From Spartobacteria bacterium LR76 (GTDB lineage Bacteria > Verrucomicrobiota > Verrucomicrobiia > Chthoniobacterales > Terrimicrobiaceae): a stretch of 64,000 nucleotides of DNA. Positions 38,761 through 45,153 of this stretch are shown here, in pieces. The notes beneath the pieces were generated by a model that was not told where the DNA came from, did not search any database, and saw nothing but the letters and a program-made list of their open reading frames with translations. The DNA lies in assembly GCA_003054655.1 (NCBI GenBank), contig QAYZ01000013.1, forward strand, positions 186,001 through 250,000. Direction: 5' to 3'. The translations under genes and the position numbers were made by a program. Numbering within the stretch: position 1 is the first letter of the stretch; every line of letters begins with the position of its first letter.

Positions 38761-38973
38761 ATGAAGAACTTCCTCACCACTCTCGCCGCATCGGTCGCCA
38801 TCGTCGCCCTCGCCGGAGGTTGCGCCAGCAAGCCGCAGCCGGCTCCCGCAGGAAAAGGCGTCTGTCCCGCCAAGGGCGCTTCGTGCTGCGTCTCCAAGAC
38901 CCAGTGCAAGGCCAAGACCCAGCAGTGCCCGACCCAGTCGTCGCAGTGCTCCACGACGAAATCGTCTAGCTAG
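38761..38973 (+). CDS. Small Cys-rich lipoprotein
   Basis: 70 residues. Signal peptide with lipobox (VAIVALAGGC, Cys at residue 21) makes it a likely outer- or inner-membrane lipoprotein. The mature chain has six further Cys (GVCP, SCCV, TQCK, QQCP, SQCS) spaced as if to bind metal or form disulfides. I do not recognise the family. Promoter is the TATAAT box just upstream. The last 8 bases overlap the converging Hsp33 gene in a perfect palindrome, giving both proteins an SSS ending. Its neighbour being a redox chaperone is suggestive only. Confidence 0.8.
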   Translation: MKNFLTTLAASVAIVALAGGCASKPQPAPAGKGVCPAKGASCCVSKTQCKAKTQQCPTQSSQCSTTKSSS

Positions 38974-38977
38974 ACGA
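38962..38977. repeat. 16-bp perfect palindrome across two convergent stop codons
   Basis: TCGTCTAGCTAGACGA reads the same on both strands and contains the last three codons and stop of both the lipoprotein gene (plus) and the Hsp33 gene (minus): TCG TCT AGC TAG in each case. No T tract follows on either strand, so it is not a usual terminator. Confidence 0.8.
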
Positions 38978-39772
38978 CTTCTCGGTCGCGATCCGGGCCT
39001 CGAGAGACTCCCGCGTGATCGTATGCCTCGCTCCACAGCGCGGGCAGCTCACGCGGATCGTCTCCTCGCCCTGAAATAAATCCTCCGGCTGGTGCCGCAT
39101 AACCGGTGCCAGCATCGCAAGCATTCGGTCCTGGTTGCAGCCGCAGGCAAAGCGGTAATACCTCTGCTCGAGCAACCGCAGCTCGACATCCTTGTCGAGC
39201 GTCTTCACCGCCTCGGCGTCGAGGCCCTTGAGCCACTCGATATCGCAATCGGGCTGGGCCGCGATCAGGACAAACTCCTCCTCATCGTACGGAAATATCC
39301 GCACCACGCGCTGCTCGCTCTGCTCGTAAAACTTCTCCATCGCACGGAAGAAGCTGCCTCCCTCAAACTCCACCACGCTGCGCCGCTGCGGCTGATCCTC
39401 GGTCACCACGTCGGCGTAAAAGAGATTCTTGTCCGTCTCCCGGACATTCTCCGTGAAGATGTTGCCGACCACCGTGCCGAGACGATTGTCGCCCGAGACA
39501 AAGACATTGGCCAGCGGGTGCTGGAAGTTCACCGTCCACGCCACCGTCTCCTTCCAGGGACGCGAGGCGCAGTGCAGGGTCACCGACGCCAGAGCCTCGC
39601 GCAAGAGGTCGTCCATGGCCGGCTCCAGGCGGATGCCTGCATCCATCTGGTGCAGATACAGGCTGGCATACAGCTCTCCGAAATCCGCCCGCGCGACCAG
39701 GGCGTTGCGTACCCGGGCAAAATAGGTCCTGACTTCGATCCCGCGATCCTGGTCTTCGGAAGCTTCGCTCAT
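38966..39772 (-). CDS. hslO: Hsp33-type redox-regulated chaperone
   Basis: 268 residues. The N-terminal holdase part includes FVSGDNRLGTVVGNIF. The C-terminal zinc centre has the CxC and CxxC pairs: RFACGCNQDRML and RVSCPRCGARHT. On oxidation Hsp33 releases zinc, unfolds and holds damaged proteins in the cytoplasm. Length and the Cys pairs fit the family; the N-terminal half is more divergent. It converges with the lipoprotein gene and shares its final codons through the palindrome. Confidence 0.9.
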   Translation of the reverse strand: MSEASEDQDRGIEVRTYFARVRNALVARADFGELYASLYLHQMDAGIRLEPAMDDLLREALASVTLHCASRPWKETVAWTVNFQHPLANVFVSGDNRLGTVVGNIFTENVRETDKNLFYADVVTEDQPQRRSVVEFEGGSFFRAMEKFYEQSEQRVVRIFPYDEEEFVLIAAQPDCDIEWLKGLDAEAVKTLDKDVELRLLEQRYYRFACGCNQDRMLAMLAPVMRHQPEDLFQGEETIRVSCPRCGARHTITRESLEARIATEKSSS

Positions 39773-39822
39773 GGCACTAACTTAGCCTAAATCCCTGCCT
39801 CTGCATGCAAAACCCGCCGGGG

Positions 39823-40605
39823 CTACTCGCTGATCGGCTGATGCAGCTTGACCGGCTTTTCCTTGCCCCGGCCCATGCGGATGTTGAGAAACTCCACGAA
39901 GACAGAGAAGCCCATGGCAAAATAAATGTAGCCCTTCGGCACATGCTGGCCGCATCCGTCTGCGATCAAGGCCACGCCAATGAGCAGGAGGAAGCTGAGC
40001 GCCAGCATCTTGATCGTCGGGTGGCGGTCCACGAAATCGCTGATCGGCCCGGAGCAAAACATCATGAAGATCACCGCCACGATCACCGCGGCGATCATGA
40101 TCGGGATGTTATTGACCATTCCCACCGCCGTGATGACGGAATCCAGCGAGAAGACGATGTCGATCAGGACGATCTGGACGATGGTGGTCGAAAAAGACAC
40201 CACCGCCCGGCCGACGGAGTGCTCCTCCTCGGCTCCCTCAAGCTTGGCATGAATTTCGTGCGTGCTCTTCCAGACCAGGAACAAACCGCCGAGGATCAGA
40301 ATGAGATCACGCCCGGTCACACCATGCCCGAATACCTCGAAGAGCGGCTTCACCAGCGTTGCCATCCAGGAAATGGACAGAAGCAGCAGCACGCGGGTGA
40401 TCATCGCCAGCGAAAGGCCGATGAGACGCGCCTTGGCCTGCTGGTGCTTCGGCAGCTTCGAGGCCAGGATGGAGATGAAGATGATGTTGTCGATGCCGAG
40501 CACGACCTCGAGAACGCAGAGGGTGACAAAGGCAATCGCGAGCTCCGCAGGGGAACCACCGGTGGAAATCGCCGCAGCGGCCAGAATTGGCAGGAAAGCA
40601 ATCAT
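39823..40605 (-). CDS. TerC-family integral membrane protein
   Basis: 260 residues, about seven hydrophobic segments. Conserved acidic residues within helices: VVLGIDNIIFISIL near the N-terminus and IVFSLDSVITAVG in the middle, with PKGYIYFAMGFSVFVEFLN at the end. TerC proteins are linked to manganese or tellurite handling and to metalation of exported proteins. No other ter gene is near, so a metal export role is the more likely reading. It is 102 bases from the GYF gene. Confidence 0.9.
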   Translation of the reverse strand: MIAFLPILAAAAISTGGSPAELAIAFVTLCVLEVVLGIDNIIFISILASKLPKHQQAKARLIGLSLAMITRVLLLLSISWMATLVKPLFEVFGHGVTGRDLILILGGLFLVWKSTHEIHAKLEGAEEEHSVGRAVVSFSTTIVQIVLIDIVFSLDSVITAVGMVNNIPIMIAAVIVAVIFMMFCSGPISDFVDRHPTIKMLALSFLLLIGVALIADGCGQHVPKGYIYFAMGFSVFVEFLNIRMGRGKEKPVKLHQPISE

Positions 40606-40707
40606 GTGAGCGAGGCCTTCTACTACGGCTCCCGCCCTTTGGGAAGCGCAAGACGCGAGAGAGTTTGACGAAAGACACGCCGGACTCGGCTCCCGCGCTC
40701 AAGTCCT

Positions 40708-41307
40708 TCAGCTCGCTCCGCCGGGGGCTTCCGGAACGACGGAGCGGCCATTCAGGATGACCCGCCCGAGGGCTTCCTCGAGCCTGGGCGCGATGGCGGG
40801 ATCCACCTGCCGGATCCGCTCATTGCCATCGGCAAGGTCCACGATGAGAAGGGATTTTCCCCCGCCCAGCCCGGAGTGCAGCAACCGCAAACACCAGATC
40901 ACCAGACCGAGGAGCACCAGCCCCCAGATGATCCACTCCGTATGGTTCTGACGAGGGATCGGCACCAAGGCTATGCACACAGCCAGCACACCGACCAGGA
41001 CCGCCCCGATGACGGGCTTCACCCGGCGGGTTCTCTGCCGCTGCACGGAGGCTCGCAAGATCAGGGGTGCCAGCAGGCTCACGCCATCCATCTCCACCCG
41101 ATCGGCAAAAACCCGCACTCCCTCGCATTCGAAATCAGGCGGTTCCTCTTCCTCAAACAAAGAGGACATGGGCTGCCAGTCCTCAAGACCTTCCCACCAG
41201 ACGAGATCCTCGGGGGTAAAAGTCCCCTGCTCCACGTGACCCTCGAGTTCCTCCGTGGTGTACGGCCCCCATTTTTCCCCGTTCTTCAGCACATGGATCG
41301 TGCTCAT
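40708..41307 (-). CDS. GYF-domain membrane protein with DUF6232-like segment
   Basis: 199 residues. An N-terminal GYF_2 domain (IHVLKNGEKWGPYTTEELEG, then DLVWWEGLEDWQPM) normally recognises proline-rich peptides. A DUF6232-like part follows (GVRVFADRVEMDGVSLLAP) with two membrane helices near residues 98-140. A short cytoplasmic tail ends the protein. Likely an inner-membrane adaptor; role unknown. A TTGTCA box (41343-41348) paired with a weak TAGTGA would start transcription only about 6 bases before the ATG. Confidence 0.8.
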   Translation of the reverse strand: MSTIHVLKNGEKWGPYTTEELEGHVEQGTFTPEDLVWWEGLEDWQPMSSLFEEEEPPDFECEGVRVFADRVEMDGVSLLAPLILRASVQRQRTRRVKPVIGAVLVGVLAVCIALVPIPRQNHTEWIIWGLVLLGLVIWCLRLLHSGLGGGKSLLIVDLADGNERIRQVDPAIAPRLEEALGRVILNGRSVVPEAPGGAS

Positions 41308-41319
41308 TACGGTGAGCTA

Positions 41320-41348
41320 TCACTAACAATTCGTGAAATTTATGACAA
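41320..41348 (-). promoter_or_regulatory. Candidate promoter of the GYF gene
   Basis: Minus strand TTGTCA (5/6), 17 bases, TAGTGA (weak, 2/6). Back to back with the Nudix promoter, so that the two TTGTCA boxes form an inverted pair 13 bases apart. Confidence 0.35.
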
Positions 41349-41361
41349 GAAATTCCCGCCA

Positions 41362-41390
41362 TTGTCACCAGCGGCGCCTCTCCGTATGGT
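41362..41390 (+). promoter_or_regulatory. Sigma-70 promoter of the Nudix gene
   Basis: TTGTCA (5/6), exactly 17 bases, TATGGT (4/6). The ATG at 41401 is 10 bases beyond, so the predicted transcript has a leader of about 4 bases. Confidence 0.6.
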
Positions 41391-41400
41391 GGCCGGTACG

Positions 41401-41904
41401 ATGAATGTGGACTGGACGACCTGGGAGCCCAAGGAACGGGCAACATTGCTTTTTGTCATCAAGGACGGCCAGATCCTGTTGATTCGCAAAAAGCGCGGAC
41501 TCGGCGCAGGGAAGATCAATGGCCCGGGCGGGCGGCTGGAGCCCGGCGAAACACCCGAGGAGGCCGCCGTGCGAGAGACCATCGAGGAGCTCCGCATCAC
41601 CCCGCTTTCCCCGGAGTGGCGGGGCCGCCTGCATTTTCAGTTCCTCGACGGCTACAGCCTCACCTGCAGCGTCTTTGTCTCCCCCGACTACCGGGGCATA
41701 CCGATGGAAACGCCCGAGGCCCTACCGATCTGGACTCCGCTCGACGCCATCCCCTACGACGAAATGTGGGCGGACGACGCCCACTGGCTGCCTGGCGTGA
41801 TCGCGGGAGGTGAGTTCGAGGGATACTTCGTTTTTGACGGGGAAAACATGCTTTCCCACGACGTGCGCTGGCTGAAAAATCCGGCCTCTGTAAAAAATTT
41901 CTAG
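41401..41904 (+). CDS. Nudix hydrolase (MutT/8-oxo-dGTP-type)
   Basis: 167 residues. The Nudix box is complete: GGRLEPGETPEEAAVRETIE then EL, giving G-x5-E-x7-RE-x2-EE-like catalytic glutamates that hold Mg. INGPGGRLE and FVFDGENMLSHDV fit MTH1-like eukaryote-type 8-oxo-dGTP pyrophosphatases, which clean the nucleotide pool. ATG 41401 is chosen because it lies next to a promoter; the frame is open far upstream only as a shadow of the GYF gene. Confidence 0.9.
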   Translation: MNVDWTTWEPKERATLLFVIKDGQILLIRKKRGLGAGKINGPGGRLEPGETPEEAAVRETIEELRITPLSPEWRGRLHFQFLDGYSLTCSVFVSPDYRGIPMETPEALPIWTPLDAIPYDEMWADDAHWLPGVIAGGEFEGYFVFDGENMLSHDVRWLKNPASVKNF

Positions 41905-41962
41905 AATTTCCCTTGCGTGTTGGGAGCGATTGCCTAATTTGGAAACTGTTCTGGGGGGAACA

Positions 41963-42003
41963 ACAGGCCACCGTGGCATTCGTCGCGGTGGCCTGTATCT
42001 TTT
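41963..42003 (+). terminator. Intrinsic terminator after the Nudix gene
   Basis: ACAGGCCACCG and CGGTGGCCTGT form a perfect 11-bp stem with a 12-base loop, followed by ATCTTTTC. It is 58 bases after the stop. A weak TTGCGT-N16-TAATTT pair at 41913-41940 would give a 50- to 60-base RNA ending here, so a small RNA cannot be excluded. Confidence 0.7.
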
Positions 42004-42018
42004 CAGGGGTTCGCCGTC

Positions 42019-42566
42019 ATGAACGACCTTGCCATCGAATCCCAGGGAGCCTTCCGCCCTCATCGCTCTCTTCTCCGGCTCCGTCAGCCTCCTCGCATTG
42101 GAGCGTGTCGCGGCCCGCTTGCTTCCTTGCGGGTGGCGGGATTTTGATCGAGCTGCCGGGCGAGAACTTATTTGCCGCAGGTCGGCGGATCGCCACGGAA
42201 GCCGATTCCCAAACCGCACCGATTCCCGGCTGCACCTGACGGGCAGGGAACCCCCACGGTCGAGGCGGGCGGCAGCGTCGGCTCGCATCCAGGCATTCAC
42301 AGCATTCCCTCGCCGGAGCGGCTGGCGGCTTTCAGGGAGAATCGCTTCGATCCGGTGTATCAGGACGCAACGTTCTTTCTTTTTACCCTGGACGACAGGG
42401 TGCGGCAGTTCCGCAAGATCACAGGAAAAACCGGCACCGACAGGCGCGATTGGTCAGCCGGAACGCGGCCGACACCGTTTGCGTGCACTCGGACTTTCCG
42501 CAGGCGACGCGAACTCTCAAGATCGTCGCCGGGGCGCTCGGCCCCGGCGGACGAAAGAAACGATAA
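42019..42566 (+). pseudogene. Decayed coding segment, last part resembling 5-oxoprolinase subunit A (LamB/YcsF)
   Basis: No single frame is a gene here, but gene-like segments follow each other in different frames: an ATG at 42019 (MNDLAIESQGAF), then LIALFSGSVSLLALERVAAR, then GGGILIELPGENLFAAGRRI ending in a stop at 42237, then NRFDPVYQDATFFLFTLDDR. The last 45 codons (to TAA 42564-42566) read ADTVCVHSDFPQATRTLKIV, resembling the C-terminal ADT-C-HGD motif of PxpA/LamB-YcsF proteins. The rest I cannot name. At least three frame changes would be needed, so it is probably an eroded gene or mixed remnants. The match is short and tentative. Confidence 0.35.
42523..42554 (-). terminator. Possible terminator after ilvB (hairpin without T tract)
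   Basis: GCCGGGGC, 5 bases, GCCCCGGC, extended by TCGT/ACGA pairs with one bulged base, 14 bases past the ilvB stop. No T run on either strand, so the evidence is stem strength and position only. Confidence 0.4.
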
Positions 42567-42567
42567 C

Positions 42568-44340
42568 CTACTCGGTGATGATATCCTTGTAGGTGGCACC
42601 GGCCGGGATCATCGGCAGCACGTGCTCGGTGTAGGGAGTCATCACGTCGAGGACGTAGGCTTCCTTCGAATCGAGCATGCGCTGGACGGCGGCGCGGAGG
42701 TCTTTCTTGTGAAGCACGCGCTCGCACTTCACGCCGAAGCCCTTGCAGATCTCGACATAATCGGGGTAGATGCGCTTCAGATCGCGCGGGTCACCGAGGA
42801 AGGTGTGACCGCGATTGCTGGAGTAGAAGCGATCCTCCCACTGCACCACCATGCCGAGGTGCTGGTTGTTGAGAATGATGGCCTTGGCGGCGATGCCTTC
42901 GATGTGTGCGGTGGCGAGTTCCTGCACGTTCATCAGGAACGATCCGTCGCCATCGATGTCGATGACTTCCTTGTGCGGCAGAGCCACCTTGGCACCGAGG
43001 GCGGCCGGGTAGCCGAAGCCCATGGAACCAAGACCGGCGGAACTCACAAAGGTGCGCGGCTCGCTGTAGTTGTAGAACTGGCCGGCCCACATCTGGTGCT
43101 GGCCCACGCCCGTGGTGATGATGGCCTCACCCTTGGTCAGCTCGTTGAGGAGCTTGATCACGTGCTGGGGCTGGATCGCGTCGGGCGTGTCGTTGTAGGA
43201 AAGCGGGTGCTTCTTCTTCCAGCCGTCGATCAGCTTGTACCACTCGGGGTAGCGGGTGAAGGACTTGGCGCGCTTCAGACCCTGCTTCTCGAGGATTCCG
43301 TTGGCGCGGGAAAGGGCGTACTTCAGGTCGCTCAGGATCGGCAGACGCACGAGCTTGTTCTTGTTCAGCTCGGAGTTGTCGATGTCGATGTGGATGATCG
43401 TGCCGTGCTCGCAGAATTTCTCGACCTTGCCCGTCACGCGGTCGTCGAAACGCACGCCGATGGCGATGAGGAGGTCGGCTTCGTTGGCGGCGTTGTTGGC
43501 GTACACGGTGCCGTGCATGCCGAGCCACTTGAGTGAAAGTGGATGAGTCTCCGGGAAGGAGCCGATACCCATGAGGGTGGTCGTCACGGGGATCTGGGTG
43601 CGCTCGGCGAACTCAAGGAGTTCCTTCGAGGCCTCGCCGGTGATCACACCGCCACCGCAGTAGATCACGGGCTTCTTGGCGCCCTGGATCAGACCGATCA
43701 TCTCGTTGATGGCCACGTCATCGGCTTTCACCACGGGATTGTAGCCGCGCAGAGCCACTTCCTTCGGATAGATGGGCTGGGCGCGCTGGTTCTGGATGTT
43801 CTTCGGAATGTCGATGAGCACCGGGCCGGGACGGCCGCTCTGCGCGATGTGGAAGGCTTCCTTCACGATGCGCGGGATATCGTTGATATCCCACACGAGG
43901 TAGCTGTGCTTCACGATCGGGAGCGTGAGGCCAAACATGTCGGTCTCCTGAAAGGCTCCGCGGCCGATCATATCCTGGTTCACCTGGCCGGTGATGGCCA
44001 CGAGGGGCACCGAGTCCATGTAGGCGTCGGCAATACCGGTGATGAGATTCGTCGCGCCCGGGCCGGAGGTGGCCATACAGACACCGGCCTTGCCCGTCAC
44101 GCGAGCATAGCCCTCGGCGGCAAACACTCCCCCCTGCTCGTGGCGGGGCAGGATCACGCGGATCTTCTTGGACTTGGTCAGCGCCTGGTGGATCGGCATG
44201 GAAGCTCCACCGGGATAGGCAAAAATAACGTCGACCCCCTCGCGCTCCAGGCAATTTACGAGAATGCTGGCCCCGTCAGTGAGCTGGCCACGATCCGGCG
44301 CGGCCTTCGGGGATTTGGAGGAGGTTTTCTTTGTCTTCAT
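42568..44340 (-). CDS. ilvB: Acetolactate synthase, large (catalytic) subunit
   Basis: 590 residues. ThDP/FAD enzyme, first common step of Val, Leu and Ile synthesis. [17 protein letters not shown], catalytic Glu in [29 protein letters not shown], and the ThDP motif [11 protein letters not shown] ending with [16 protein letters not shown]. The N-terminus is a basic extension ([18 protein letters not shown]). The regulatory subunit ilvN, normally adjacent, is absent and ilvC too. The upstream gap holds a strong terminator and an AAGGAGG with a Leu/Val/Ile-rich frame, a possible attenuator (see findings). Confidence 0.95.
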   Translation of the reverse strand: MKTKKTSSKSPKAAPDRGQLTDGASILVNCLEREGVDVIFAYPGGASMPIHQALTKSKKIRVILPRHEQGGVFAAEGYARVTGKAGVCMATSGPGATNLITGIADAYMDSVPLVAITGQVNQDMIGRGAFQETDMFGLTLPIVKHSYLVWDINDIPRIVKEAFHIAQSGRPGPVLIDIPKNIQNQRAQPIYPKEVALRGYNPVVKADDVAINEMIGLIQGAKKPVIYCGGGVITGEASKELLEFAERTQIPVTTTLMGIGSFPETHPLSLKWLGMHGTVYANNAANEADLLIAIGVRFDDRVTGKVEKFCEHGTIIHIDIDNSELNKNKLVRLPILSDLKYALSRANGILEKQGLKRAKSFTRYPEWYKLIDGWKKKHPLSYNDTPDAIQPQHVIKLLNELTKGEAIITTGVGQHQMWAGQFYNYSEPRTFVSSAGLGSMGFGYPAALGAKVALPHKEVIDIDGDGSFLMNVQELATAHIEGIAAKAIILNNQHLGMVVQWEDRFYSSNRGHTFLGDPRDLKRIYPDYVEICKGFGVKCERVLHKKDLRAAVQRMLDSKEAYVLDVMTPYTEHVLPMIPAGATYKDIITE

Positions 44341-44409
44341 GAGATTTGACGTGAACCGGATACTTTAACGAGCCATTTAGCAATTACCAGCGCAAAAACG
44401 GTCCTCCTT
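44337..44409 (-). promoter_or_regulatory. Possible leader-peptide region before ilvB
   Basis: A perfect AAGGAGG (44409-44403) is followed 12 bases on by a CTG that opens a 17-codon frame reading [17 protein letters not shown], whose TGA overlaps the ilvB ATG (ATGA). Seven codons are Leu, Val or Ile. No ATG, GTG or TTG begins it, which weakens the case; a TTG 7 bases after the SD gives only three codons. Confidence 0.3.
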
Positions 44410-44415
44410 CAGGGC

Positions 44416-44447
44416 AAAAAAAAGCCCCGCATCGCTGCGGGGCTTTT
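44416..44447 (-). terminator. Intrinsic terminator between the pilin gene and ilvB
   Basis: GCCCCGCA and TGCGGGGC with a 4-base loop (44424-44443), eight A on one side (T8 on the minus strand) and four T on the other. Ends the pilin transcript; could also act as an attenuator for ilvB. Confidence 0.92.
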
Positions 44448-44472
44448 GAAATATTCGCTAGCTGCTTTGGCC

Positions 44473-45093
44473 TTACTGGGCACTCGGAGTTCCCGACAAC
44501 ACATTGGTGAACTGACCAATGATGTTGGTATAGGTGCTGCCAACCTGACGAGGCTGGAGAATCGCACCATCACCCGCCTTGCGGAACACCACATAGCCCT
44601 TGTTTCCGTAGGGCTTGGCTGTGGCCGCGGGAGCGGTACCACCGCTGGCGCTATTAGTAAAATTGGCAGTGGAAAGGAACACCGTGGCACCATCACTGTT
44701 TTCCGTTACCTGATAAATAACGAGGGCGCTCTTGGCTGGAGCACTATTAACGGATGAAGGAGGCGCAACAATGACACCGGGAGCAGAAAGGAGCTTCGCC
44801 AGATCATTCGGCGTAAGATAATTGCCGCCCATGAGGTTCGTAGCCCAAGCCGTGAAGTTGGAGCCAGCGTCTCCAGGCCAACCGAGATTGGTGTCACCCG
44901 TCGTGGTGGCGTCGAGCGCCATCTGCTGGGTGGCAAGGTGGAGCTGCTTCATGTTGCTCAGCGTCTGGGTCATCTGGCCCTTGGTCAGAGCGCTGGTGAT
45001 GGCCGGCAGAGCGAGGGCTGCGAGGATACCGATGATCGAGATAACTACGAGGAGCTCGATCAGCGTGAACGCGGAGGAACGGAGTCGTTTCAT
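44473..45093 (-). CDS. Type II secretion/type IV pilin-like prepilin
   Basis: 206 residues. The N-terminus has a short basic leader and the prepilin signature AFTLIELLVVISIIGILAAL (Phe at +1, Glu at +5 after cleavage). The rest is Ser, Thr and Asn-rich and divergent. The long hydrophobic stretch and soluble tail fit pseudopilins (GspG/GspH-like), exported and processed by prepilin peptidase. No pilus assembly genes are near, so it is an orphan. The ATG is at 45093; the upstream 40 bases hold a perfect inverted repeat and a TTGACA. A terminator follows the stop. Confidence 0.85.
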   Translation of the reverse strand: MKRLRSSAFTLIELLVVISIIGILAALALPAITSALTKGQMTQTLSNMKQLHLATQQMALDATTTGDTNLGWPGDAGSNFTAWATNLMGGNYLTPNDLAKLLSAPGVIVAPPSSVNSAPAKSALVIYQVTENSDGATVFLSTANFTNSASGGTAPAATAKPYGNKGYVVFRKAGDGAILQPRQVGSTYTNIIGQFTNVLSGTPSAQ

Positions 45094-45136
45094 TGGGGTG
45101 ATGATTTATGCTCACCCCAACAACCCGATTTGTCAA
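45093..45136 (-). promoter_or_regulatory. Inverted repeat and -35 box at the pilin gene start
   Basis: TTGGGGTGA, 10 bases, TCACCCCAA (45093-45120) is a perfect 9-bp dyad whose edge is the A of the start codon. A perfect TTGACA (minus strand, 45136-45131) lies just beyond. The best -10-like sequence (CATAAA) would need a 20-base spacer, too long for a normal promoter, so the box assignment is uncertain. Confidence 0.5.
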
Positions 45137-45153
45137 TGGTTTCCCGAGGGAAA

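Noticed and set aside
42172-43536. 454-codon plus-strand frame extending over ilvB
   Set aside because: Its right three-quarters are antisense to ilvB; only the first 60 or so codons lie outside and are discussed as decayed DNA.
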